Positions 1-10,610 of a stretch of DNA of 64,000 bases are shown here, piece by piece (position 1 is the first letter of the stretch; each line of letters starts with the position of its first letter). The position numbers were made by a program, and so were the translations under genes. The notes below the pieces were generated by a model that did not search any database, was not told the DNA's origin, and saw nothing but the letters and a program-made list of their open reading frames with translations. Source of the DNA: Amphirosellinia nigrospora (Eukaryota; Ascomycota; Sordariomycetes; Xylariales; Xylariaceae); assembly GCA_004123355.1 (NCBI GenBank), contig SCHM01000001.1:992001-1056000 (forward strand), in the 5' to 3' direction.

Positions 1-982
1 CCTACGTAATCACATTATCTATAAAATCTGAGAGAGTGGTCGAGGAAAGACCATTGCCAAAGTCTCATAACGTTGCAAAAATTGCGATATGCTGGATACC
101 ATTGTTTGAACAAGAGGCGTCTTGACGAGCCGAGTGGCCAGACCTAAGAGGCATGTGATATCAAGTGCGACGTGGATCACGGCCTGCACGCAAGAGACAG
201 GCTTGCATTACACGAGCTGGCGTCGTTACTATAATTATACAGGTTTGAGACTTGTTCGAGGCCGACTTACCTCTGTAGTCCCTCTTATCCGAGACAGTTT
301 CACAAAGGTAGGAGGCAGAAAAGATCATCTACACAAATACGTGAATACTGAAGAATGGCTACACTTGTTTGCTCAGATAGTAGGAGAACTTCCCCATTAA
401 AATTGTGTTGCTTCGATCAAACTGGCCTGGAAGCTGAGTCCGAAGCTCGTCGGAAGCTAATTAAAAAAGACGGTAGGTTACGGCACCTAGACTTGCCGTG
501 ACCAAATGTCTTATTTAAGAATTCGGTGGACTGAGTTTGGTTCAAGGACAAACATGATGTAACTCATCATTGCTACTGGTTACGCTCCATCGACAGCTCT
601 AGTTTTCGAACGACCTGATAATGATGATCAAACATTGCCTAAGCAGGCACGAGTTCTAGCACTGGCTATATCCCCGATGTCGATCGGACTACGAATATCT
701 CAAGCAGGTCGTGTAGGGCGCGATCCCTTTCGGTCGCTGTGATTCCGTGATTCCAAGGTTTCAGTTGTCGCCGTTACGAAATTTCAAGCCACAACGCTAT
801 AATCGTCCTGCCTAGACTGCGACCAACCGAAAGTGATGTAGCAACTCTTCGTCCCGCGTTGAAAGCGGCATAGGATGGCGCTAATAATAGTCCAAGGTTT
901 AGACTGAGATTTCTTGAACTACTCAGACTAACTACTTGCTTGCTCATCTAGAAAATTCACACAAAGTTGCCACACGGTACCG
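1..982. other. Intergenic stretch, no gene recognised
   Basis: There are only short open frames, none with a recognisable domain. The longest, about 92 codons at 122-400, begins at a TTG and resembles no family I know. It could be a gene fragment at the window edge, but nothing supports that. Confidence 0.5.
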
Positions 983-2088
983 CTAATGCTTGCCTACGAA
1001 CTCCCCGATCTTTGATGCCACTTCCCAGGCAGACTCGAAGCCTAACAGCTCAGCAGTCAGAAATGTATCGTGAACCCCACCCTCCTCATGATGTACTTCC
1101 ACTACATTTCCATCAATCTTACGCATCTCGCCCGCCCAGCGCACGATGCTCTCGTAGAACAATTCAGCTGACCCTGTGTTTACAAATATGGGCACCGGCG
1201 TCGAGAACGGGTTTCCGAGCTGTGTGATATATGCGTCGGACCGGGGATTCGGTCGGCTACCAGCGTATGCGTTAGCGCCCCAGTGGCCGAACGTTGCTGG
1301 CACGAAATCGGTATCATAGTGCGGGTTGCTGCTCGTTGCGACATAGAATGGGTCTATCCATGGTGATAACAGCACGGCGCACTTGGGAGTCGGACTCCGA
1401 TTGTAGCCCCGAAGTTCTGAAGGTAGAAAAGGAGGGCCATGGCGAGGTTGCCGCCAGCGCTGTCGGCCGCCAACACAATCTGGCTTGCCGGAATATGCAT
1501 CTCATCGAGCAGGAAGAGGTAGCTGGACAATACATCTTGAAGTGCGGCCGGGAACGGGTTCAGACCGCCGTATCCGGAAAGCCGGTACTGCAAGGAGAAT
1601 ACGGCGTCCGCGCCCCCCTTTTCGAGCAGTCTTCTCGCGATAAATCCGCAGGTTTCGGTGCGGCCATCGCCCTGAACGAAACCCCCTCCATGAAGATGAA
1701 GGAATACCGTCTTAGACGCTATGTCTGCCCCGGGCGCTTGCGGATACCATGTCCCTCCAACTACTGCGGGCTTGGTGGCTGCAAGTGGCCCTTTGTAGAC
1801 ATCTCGGGTAGAAGGCTTTACGATTTGGAACCTTGGGCCTTCTTTCCCTGGTTCTAAGGTGAGCGTTTCTGTGATGCCAATACGGGCAGTGAGATCCAGA
1901 AGCCGATAGGCGAGTCGGGTCATAAAAGTCTGTTTTGCGCCCCATGCCGCGTGAGGTCTAAAGGAGGGAACTAACGCTCTCGCAGCGAAGTATGGCAGTC
2001 GAGCGATGATTGTAGTGACGTAGAACAATTGAAACAGAAGCCTGAAAGGTTGGTACGATACCAACGGGAACCTGTGTGTGCTTGCCAT
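983..2088 (-). CDS. Alpha/beta-hydrolase esterase (HGGG / hormone-sensitive-lipase-like family)
   Basis: Predicted carboxyl-ester hydrolase of the HGGG family, whose fungal members include steryl-acetyl hydrolases and tailoring esterases of metabolite clusters. The oxyanion-hole motif LHLHGGGF lies near residue 135. The nucleophile elbow ADSAGGN follows near residue 210, with Ala for the usual Gly. The His is in GVHDTFL near the end. At the usual acid position I see Glu (GSAELFYESI) rather than Asp. A hydrophobic stretch near residues 14-40 could anchor it in a membrane. The reading frame slips by one base near 1384-1387, at CTCCCAAG: upstream codes to VRLP and downstream resumes as KCAVLLSPWID. 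One base missing from the run explains this without any intron. The length of about 370 residues is normal. It sits at the edge of the prenyltransferase locus, but its substrate is unknown. Confidence 0.8.
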
Positions 2089-3504
2089 CCCGTTCTGATT
2101 ATCGCTGCGAATCGCGGCGAAGGTTATGCGATCTCACTTGTTTGACTATGGTATTCGCCAATGGAGAAAAGGAAGTACGGTCAAAACATCCTTGACTCCG
2201 GAATAGAACATGTATGACATGCCATTTGTAACCAGTTGAAATCAGGCAGACAACATGTTGCCTCTACCAATCAAAAGCAATTTGGCGACAAAAAGATACA
2301 GTTAAGTGTATGTTGCATACTAGCACGTAGAATTTAAGTGATGAAACGAATTCAGTACCGCTCTTTGCCCCCTTCCTTAGCCGGCATTTGGTCAGTAATG
2401 GTGGCCAAAAAGGCGGATTATGTATTCCTACGTAAACCAGGTTATTGGCGAACTTCCATGTTGTACTGCATCGTTACTCTGCGACGACATAGCATCCCTG
2501 TCTGCATACAGTTGCATACCTCTGTAAAATCACAGTCGGCCCTATCTTGACGGGCTGAATCCTTTAATACCACTCCGTGTCGCTTCACACATGAATCGAA
2601 CTCAGCTTGCCACCTGCATTGATATGAAACCATTATCCTATTGGCTTTGATGTCGCATTGTGCGAGGAGGCGTTTACCCCAAAAGCCGTTCGGGACCGGC
2701 ACTTTCTTAGATGCAGGATGCATGCAACAGTAATTCGCTCGCCCAATCAGGTGTATGCACCTTTTACCCATTCATATGACATTATATGTTGATCTTAAGG
2801 GGATCTGGACATCTTGTATCTAAAAAATGTAGGTGAAGCTGTAATTATTAAACGCGAATATACTCTCATTCTTGTTAGTTAATCGCCCACTCGCCAGGGC
2901 GCGAATGTGCTCAGTAGTATTCATGAGTGCTTATACTTATATATGCATCTTTGGCCAATCAGCCAGCAAGCCATACTTCTAAATGAGGAGGTCGATAGAC
3001 TAAGAGGGTTACAGCCTCCTCAGGTATGCATCCACTGTCCCAGTCCGATAAGCCCGATGCAACAAGATGCCGAGTCGAGAAGGGGCGATGAACGCTGCGA
3101 CACCTGATCACAGTTACATTATTCGGTTTCATTGCAGTCGAAGGATCAACCCTGCCGAACCGAATACTTTTAGGGAGCGGTTATAAGGCAGAGGCCAGAG
3201 GGTGTCATCGGGACACAAAACTGGGGGTTTGAGGTTTCCAACATACCTGTAATAATTGTGTGTAGTCCTGAAATAGAATCTTTCATCAACTTTCAGGTCT
3301 TAAGGCGCCCCTTAGTCATACGCGACTTGTTGCTTATAATCATTGCATTGTGGGTCTTACTCGACTGAACTGTGACCTGCAGAATATCTGCTCGACGGAA
3401 TATCGTTGTTTACTAGCATTTAGAAGCAAACATCAAATCGTGTAAACTTCCAAATACTTCCCGTCACATTCTACACCTTGATTTGCTCATAACTCAATGT
3501 CAAA
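2089..3504. other. Intergenic stretch of 1.4 kb
   Basis: It separates the convergently placed esterase from the rhodopsin-type membrane protein. Open frames are short and lack recognisable motifs. The one at 2442-2771 on the minus strand is Cys-rich but has no signal peptide or family resemblance. It probably contains the promoter of the downstream gene. I see no repeats or RNA genes. Confidence 0.5.
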
Positions 3505-4837
3505 ATGTCTGCTGGACCACCAGTCCAATATCCGCCCGGATATCTCGAGGAGAACAATGGTGGTCGCGTCATAGCTGCTGCTACGACCATCTTGGTTGTG
3601 AGCACTATTCTATTCGGGCTGCGACTGATTAGCCGCAGTTTAACAACAGCAAAGCGAGGATGGGATGACCATTTACTTGTCGCCGCTTACGTAGTGCTGA
3701 TAGGTGTGCTGGCAATCCTATACGGTCAGTTATTTCCTTTCCCTTATTAATAATATCCCATCGCGATTGATTCTGCGGCGGTGGTTATGGAGCTGACTTT
3801 TACTCTCAATAGCTGATGTGACGCAGGCTGGCCTGGGTCGTCACGTCGTTGCTGTCGTTATGGAAGACCCCGCCATGTTAACGAAGTTTTTCCTGTTACT
3901 ATACATTTTAGAATTGGTCTACGCTTTATCCGTCATGCTTTCCCGCGTGTCGGTCATTATTCTATACCTGCGAATCTTCACAGACAAGTGGGCGCGCATT
4001 GCCTGCTGGGCCGTCATTGGTTTCCTGGTTTCTAACTGCCTCGCCTCCTACATCGCAGCTCAGCTCGAATGCATGCCGCTAGCGTATACATGGGATAAAA
4101 GCATCGAGGGTGGTAAATGCTTTGACCAACTTCTTTGGTATCAGCTCACCACAATTCTGAATATCGTGGGCGATGTGCTGGTTTTAGTTCTGCCCATTAA
4201 GACCCTATGGACTTTACATACTTCTGCCGCCAGAAGAGTCGGCATAGCGGCCGTCTTCCTAACTGGTAGCATGTAAGTGTACCATAACCAAGAAAACATT
4301 GGCTTCAAGCTTACCAAGTCGTGGCTAGTGGTATCATAGCCTCCTCGGTTAGGACAAGCGTTTTCTTCCTCCAAGCCGATATCATCAAGATGGACCCAAC
4401 ATGTAAGGTCACCCATGGTCAACCTGATAGACCCTCCACCCGTTAGCTAACATCGTTAAGTCCCTGATGCCGCCTTCTCATGGACAGCGATAGAGGTTGG
4501 ATTTTACTTCTCAGCGGCCTGTCTAATTGGACTACGACCACTCTTTAAGCGTGTCTCAGACCGCATCAAGGGAAGGGACAGTCGATCTACGGGGCATATA
4601 GAAAGCGGAAGAACTCCCAACGAAGATGCAATGCATCTGAAGAAGCAGTATAGGAACCCTTACTCGACTATTGATGGTGATGAAGACAGTTACAACATAC
4701 CCCTTGGGCCGACGGTTTCTACTGTGCAGCATCAACCCGCATCTTTCACATACAACCACCATGATAACGGCATTCGAGTTGACAAGATGTTCCAAGTCAC
4801 ACAGGATTCAAAAACGGATATCGGTACTGCTAGTTAA
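3505..4837 (+). CDS. Rhodopsin-domain / PTH11-like seven-helix membrane protein
   Basis: Fungus-specific integral membrane protein of the rhodopsin/PTH11-like (SAT5-like) type, often found in or next to metabolite clusters. The role is not established. The proposed CDS is join(3505..3724, 3813..4272, 4329..4402, 4488..4837), with three introns of 88, 56 and 85 bp, all GT-AG and phase-consistent, giving 367 residues. Hydrophobic helices are visible from about residue 24 onward. The family hallmarks GWDDHL after the second segment and LECMPLAYTWD with GGKCFD before the later helices are present. The final 90 residues are a hydrophilic cytosolic tail. The start is the first in-frame ATG, just before the first helix. 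The frame is intact. Family assignment is secure; ligand and function are not. Confidence 0.88.
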
Positions 4838-5440
4838 GGATTAACGTGCCCTAGAGGTCTAGGGTAATGTAATAAGGGATAAGTGAAGGGTTCGTCTTGT
4901 ACTTCTATGGTTTCATGTGTTTGTCCTGACAATATTCGCCTGAAATGTTTGATCTAGTGTCTCTGGAGATAGAAATAAAAGTCTTTAGCCATTGCATGTA
5001 TATCCAGTGACGAGACAAAAGTTCACCTCTACCATTCTCTTTAGTAAAGCAGTATTTAAACATGCAGTAACTGACTAAGTAATAGACAGCCGTAAATCTT
5101 GGTAGGCGGTGTCGTCCATATGCAGCTTTTACATCGTACAACCTGGTGAATGAGTTTCTCCTTCCAACTGGAAACCGCAAGCGAATAAGCTTAAGGCAAG
5201 AAATAGAATATGAGTTTTTGACTGATGATGAACTATGACAACCGATCGGCAAGGGGTGGTTTTTACTGGCTAGTGCACATCACTTTACTCTATCTCGTTT
5301 TGATGTTTAACATGAACGGGTGTTACTATCACATGGATGACCGAGGTTGTCGAGAAAAATCACAACTATATTGTAACGCGTTGCTCGACAAGTGTACCTC
5401 CTTTCAGAAATGTCTAAAATACGATCATGAATTTTCAAAG
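4838..5440. other. Intergenic stretch between convergent genes
   Basis: This is 3' flanking DNA shared by the membrane-protein gene (+) and the flavin monooxygenase gene (-). No coding potential or repeats were recognised. Confidence 0.5.
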
Positions 5441-7368
5441 TCAAAGCTTCGCCTCTGTGCCCTCAAGGCTTTCAGTCAATGCCAACTTTGCCTGCCGATG
5501 AAGCTTTCTCGGCGGCATCGATCCGCTTTTGTTCGCTGCTGCAGTTTTCTTCCATCGACTATTCCACGCACCATCATCATTCTGCCTGATATAATATCCC
5601 AAGTCAGCCGTGGGATCCCATTCCGTCTGTGAGATCCCGTTACCCAACCAGTCAAACCGATTACCAGAATAAGTGAAATCCCAGTCTTCCCAACGTGGCT
5701 CGCGGATCGCCTCCAGATAGTGCAAGGTGCTGCCAGGCCAGGTGGTTGGGACGCGGCGCTGTCCATGATTGTTGTGTGAGTTGCGGCAGTCGCTGGTCCA
5801 CACAGTTTGGTCCATGAAGTTTGAAACATGGGCTAAGAACTCGGAACACACATCCTTTTTGGGGGCCATGCTGTGAATTGATACTTCTGTCTGATATCTG
5901 TCAATGAGTGCGCATATGTAGTCGGCTTGCGCTTCAATGGCTACCATGGTTGGCCCATTCGAAACGGGAGTATAAGGGCCTAGAAATGTGAACAGATTAG
6001 GGAATTCGGACGCTCCTAATCCCATATAACCCGTAATCGTATCCTTCCATTCATCCTGAAGATTTCGGCCGGACGGTCCAATGATTGGATATCTGGGAAC
6101 GTAGGATGTATCGAACCCTGTGGCACAAATGATTATATCGCCAGCATAGTTAACACCGGTCACGGTGGTTACCCCGGAGGGTGTGAATGATCCGACGCCA
6201 CTGTGAACGACTGTAACATTGTCCCTTTTCAGAGCCTTTAACACCATCACTTAGCTTGCAAAACATCAATCGGGCAATAAATTGATAGGGGGTCGTACTT
6301 TGACATATTTGAAGCCTGAAGGGATAACTCGTTTGCACCCAACTTCAAATTTGGGGATGAGCTTGTCCTCAAGTTTATCATCGTTGAGAATATTTCTCAT
6401 TTCACTTTCGAGCAGGTGCTTGCATTGCTCTTGGAGAATTGTCCCCTTCATGTAAACCGCTGTTGTCTGGTTAGATTTGTAAGACAAGCATATCATTGCG
6501 GGAGACATTAAACATACTGAAAATACTGTTCATAGTTCTTTCATTGTTTTGTCGGAGCTTGAGGAGAGTGTGCGGCTCCCTTTTAAACTTAGCAATCTGG
6601 TCTTTTGTAAACTCTGCCTCTTCGGTAGAAATATCCGGGAGAAGCCACGTGGGCGATCGAATGAAGATTGTAACGTTTTTTACTAGAGGCTGGATTGCCG
6701 GTAGAATTTGTGTTGCAGAGGAACCTGCGCCGATAAGCAAGACATTCTTGTCCGCGAGAGAGGTATCCGCATCATAGTTGGCGCTGTGAAGGATAGCCCC
6801 TTGAAAATTTTCTCGTCCCGGGATAGATGGAAACGAAGGGTTATTCAAGTATCCACAGGCGTGAACTAGGATATGGCCCCAGTCATGAAAGACTTCTCCT
6901 GTTGCTAAATTTTGGATTTGGATTTCCCAATGCCCTTTGCTATCATTCCAATGAGCACTGTTCACAAAATGAGATAGTCTCATGTATTTTCCAAGACGGT
7001 ACTTTCGTACGAAGTCTTCAAAATAGTTCATAATTTCATTTGCTCCAGCGTAGACCGACGTAAAGTCTGCCTTCGGCTCAAAGGAGTAAACATAGTTATG
7101 CGAGGGCACATCGCAAGCACAACCTGGATATCGGTTCTCATACCAAGTGCCTGCAACACGTGGGTTCTTATCGTATATCTCGAGAATTGTTAGTGTTAAG
7201 AGATTTCACGAGCCTCGAAAATATTTGGATGTCTCTTACTGTCAACTCAAGTTGTTTGAATGATCGTTGTACCTTATAGGCAAGGCATATGCCCGATGCA
7301 CCTGCCCCTATACATAACACTTTGACGAATCGTTCGTTGTGGATAGCATCCTCTCGTTTCGGATCCAT
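5441..7368 (-). CDS. Flavin-dependent monooxygenase, Baeyer-Villiger type
   Basis: Predicted NADPH- and FAD-dependent class B monooxygenase that would insert oxygen into a ketone or hydroxylate a heteroatom. The CDS is complement join(5441..6235, 6299..6459, 6518..7178, 7240..7368), with introns of 63, 58 and 61 bp, giving 581 residues without any frame break. The first Rossmann motif CIGAGASG is near residue 20. AGTWYENRYPG follows. The Baeyer-Villiger signature reads FQGAILHSANYD, with Tyr at the usual Trp position. The NADP Rossmann motif LIGAGSSA and ATGFD near the C-terminal third are also present. The start is the ATG at 7368; no earlier in-frame ATG precedes the upstream stop. It lies head-to-tail with the prenyltransferase on the same strand, 1.2 kb away. 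Substrate is unknown. An N-hydroxylating FMO role is possible but less well supported by the motif. Confidence 0.9.
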
Positions 7369-8583
7369 CAGGCCCGTCTGAAGATGATGTCGGATTTGTG
7401 GTGAGAGGGCGCTCAAAAATTTAAAGCGTCTTCGCTTAGAAAAGACAAGAATGAGATACTATGTGCTGTGTAAATCGATGGAAACGTATAGAGCTACTCA
7501 TTATATCGTGATCCCTTTTACAGTGCTTTTTATGACTCCCCAGGATAAAGCACGTCTATGTATACAGCTAGAGACTAGCCTACGATACGAAGGTGTCTAG
7601 ACTTTTGCTCAATAATAGCAGGCGGAGATTATCAAGATTTCGGGATCCTGACACATCAAACAGTAAGGAATGGGAGAGTGCTGCGAGGCTCGAAATAGAG
7701 TAGGCTTTGCATTCAATGGGGAATACAGATTGATCCTGAATCGATGTACCGTTGGATGTGGATTGAGTCGGCATTAGTGACCGGTGGCAAATTATAACAT
7801 GATGATAAAGAGGCCGAAAGAACAACCGGGAATTACGGATATAACCTTTTGATATTCACTTGATGCCTCGCAATATGATGGTATCAGAATACATCTGATA
7901 TGATAAGTGATGCGGTGTTAACCTTAGTTGTGGCGTAGGACTCCCGAGAGAAAACCCGAGTGCGATGCCAAGAATTCCCATCAGATGCACTGCAACGTTA
8001 TCTCATCACATGAAGCGTTCCTTGGTTCTGGCTCTCATGTAGCTGTAAGCCGACGTAGTAACCTAGGATTCAGCTCTGCGGATGTTATCCTATTTCGACT
8101 TGTCACTGTAACATGGAGCGTGAGGATGTAACCATTCATACCATCTCAGTATCATATTAATTTGGCTGCGTGGCTTCCAATCCCAACTCAGCCATCGTGA
8201 TACCAAACATTAGCCTTAATTTATCACATTGTGACGGCGGATTGTGACGATTAAGTCATGGCGTCCCAATCAAGGTTTTCGAGGCTCTTAGCCTCATCCC
8301 GACCGCGACATGGGGGCGAATCCTACTATCCCATAAGCAAGGTGCCGACGGAAGGATCACAAGTACCACACAGAAAAAGAGGGGGTACTACAATATTACG
8401 CACGTAAGAATGTCCTGCAGCTGGACGAAGCCTAAGCTAGTGCAACCGTCCATTCACATGCCAGCTCGGTCCAGAGCATGGTCACGATTATTTCGTTATT
8501 TCTACAGGTGTGATAGGAATGTTATTCTATTGAGCGGGAAAATTTATCAATCTAGATCCTACAAAACTGAAACCACCATCGCA
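7369..8583. other. Intergenic stretch, likely promoter of the monooxygenase gene
   Basis: It lies between two minus-strand genes and so should contain the monooxygenase promoter and the prenyltransferase 3' end. Short open frames such as the one at 7580-7825 have no recognisable features. Confidence 0.45.
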
Positions 8584-9997
8584 TTACATATTCGGCGTTA
8601 TCGGCAGCATTGCCTGAAAAGTCGCTTGCCGCGGGTTGAAGTAAGAAACAACCCGGAGCTCTCCACCCGCTTCAATTGAGCATCCCACGTAAGTATGTAG
8701 ACCGCTACGTCGAGCTAGAAGTTCTGGCAGACTGACAAAAGGTTAGTGTTTTAGCTTAATGTTGCGGGGGCAGAGGAAGTTGGCGCATTTACTAGACCTA
8801 CAAAGATGTCTTGATAGCTCTTGTGTACCCGGCCGTGTACTTCGCCCCAGAGGCGTTGGTGGAAGAGCACATATGCCCCTGAAAAACAGAAAGAATCGTG
8901 TTCTCACTTTGTACATAATGGCGGACTGGCAAATAGACCTTGACCTTTGGCTTCATACTACCATACCTAAATTCTACGTTGTATAAAATCCCACCTGTTC
9001 GATGATTAATCATGGGCAGCATAGCGTTGTCTGAAATGGGATCGAGGGGTCGGTCGAGAAGTGCGTAGTAGATCATTCTCAATCGTTCTAAGCCTCGAGC
9101 TAGGTCATAATTCTGAAGTCGGTTTCCGAGGCTCATGGTGTCTTTGATTGATCGATAGCTAGTATTGCGGTTCCGGAAATAAATCTTGAAGCGGGATGAG
9201 GCCGGCTCGACCAAATCAATGCCCAGCATCTCTAACTCGATCGGCGGCGTTAAGGGATCTTTCAGGTACTCTTCGAAAACCCCAAGGCCTACAAGCTTTT
9301 CGGGTGAGCTGTGTGGAGCTGCCTGAATAGAACTCAAAATGACATCGAAGTTGCTGCATTTCATCGCCTTCGCTAGGAAACCTGGAAAGAAATAGGCTTT
9401 TCCCACTACGCTCGTCTCGTTCAAATCAAAGGCATAGAATTCTTTCGACTGATGCCCTTCTATGGAACCCTGCGCGGCGTCTCCGCTAAGCCGTTCTTGA
9501 AAGTGCCTTAGCCAGTCTATCCCCGGCTGTGGCAATATTCGACTGAGAAACTCTCGGAATATTGTTGCGGCGATCTTGTTGTCCGGATCTAGATCTGTTC
9601 CTCCGTCTATACCAATTGGTTCGACTGAAAATCGTATTTTAGGGGGTTTGTTTCCCCCTTGCCAGTCCCAGCTTAATTCTATGGGACTGTGGTCATCTGT
9701 CATGAAACTTTTCCATTGACGCGCCTCGGACGTATAAGCTGGGCCTAGGAATGGTGTGATATTTTGAAAAAATTTCAAGTGACGATATTGTGCCTCAGAC
9801 GAATAACTTGCTTCGTTCAACAAGGCGGCGAGTACGTATCCACATCTTTCCCACCAATACAGCGCGTGGTAGTCGAGTCTCGGGTTATTTTCCAATTCCA
9901 CCTTTTCCAGTGCAAATGGTTTTGTGGATGGTTGGTAACGCTCTGTTTTCTCTTGGCTAGCGGAGGTGAGAGCGGAATTCTGAGTTTCGTGATACAT
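8584..9997 (-). CDS. DMATS-family aromatic (indole) prenyltransferase
   Basis: Predicted soluble ABBA-fold enzyme that transfers a prenyl group, usually from DMAPP, to tryptophan, a tryptophan-derived dipeptide or another aromatic. The CDS is complement join(8584..8731, 8802..9997), giving 447 residues. The second exon is easily missed: a 70-bp intron hides the C-terminal strand (HTYVGCSIEAGGELRVVSY) that completes the barrel. Family landmarks include the N-terminal ALYWWERCGYVLAALL, the SPIELSWDW motif whose Glu matches the general base position of characterised DMATS enzymes, PPKIRFSVEPIG with basic and aromatic residues of the diphosphate site, FKIYFRNRNTSY, and KVKVYLPVRHY. Length is typical (about 400-470). 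The frame is intact from an ATG start. It is divergent to a P450 and beside a flavin monooxygenase. Regiochemistry and substrate cannot be read from the sequence. Confidence 0.93.
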
Positions 9998-10610
9998 CGT
10001 AGGGGATGAGTGAATCAGTTTCTTAGTAGAAAGTAAGCTTTGAGTAATAGCTAGCTTAATTTGATAGAAGATCGAGGACTAGATATTAGAGAGTTCTTAA
10101 GCATTTTAGAAGCGTGATAGTTTTCTTCCTATGAATCCGGATTTTCCCATCATAGTTACATATGATACTTGACTAGACATGATTTGGACCGTGACTGCAC
10201 TGCCAGCCGCATTGCCCGATCTCCGCCCTGCCGCCTCAAAAGAACATGTATTGGCTTTCGTCGAAGGATCTTGAATGTGGGCGCGTTGTTTTGGCCGGTA
10301 CGACACATAATCATAGGCCCCGGAAGTTCTAAATCCGACGTTACATCTAGGACTCCCACTACTACCCTCCCTACATATAGTTCCATTGGCAGGAGGATGG
10401 AGCGCATTATGATGAAAAGTGATGTGATTATAGTTATGCTCAATGCAACACACTGCCGTAAATGCTTGTGGCCTGCTGTGCCGCTGTGTGACCGGCTTCA
10501 GATAGAACAGAGATCTTATTTTAGATTGCTGTCGCCGTTCGACCAAATCACCAGTCTTGATTCATAGTTACCGACTACGCTCTAGTGTCTACCTCCAAGT
10601 CGAAGAAAAG
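9998..10610. promoter_or_regulatory. Divergent promoter region of prenyltransferase and P450
   Basis: These 613 bp separate the start codons of the DMATS gene (-) and the P450 gene (+). Such shared regions often drive co-expression of cluster genes. One everted CCG-N9-CGG triplet pair of the kind bound by Zn2Cys6 activators is visible at about 10481-10495 (CCGCTGTGTGACCGG). A single triplet pair is weak evidence. No gene was recognised inside. Confidence 0.5.

Noticed and set aside
122-400. A 92-codon frame near the left edge
   Set aside because: It starts at TTG, has no recognisable motif and no neighbouring exon support.
2442-2771. Cys-rich 109-codon frame as a possible small secreted protein
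   Set aside because: It lacks a signal peptide and regular Cys spacing, and overlaps other short frames.
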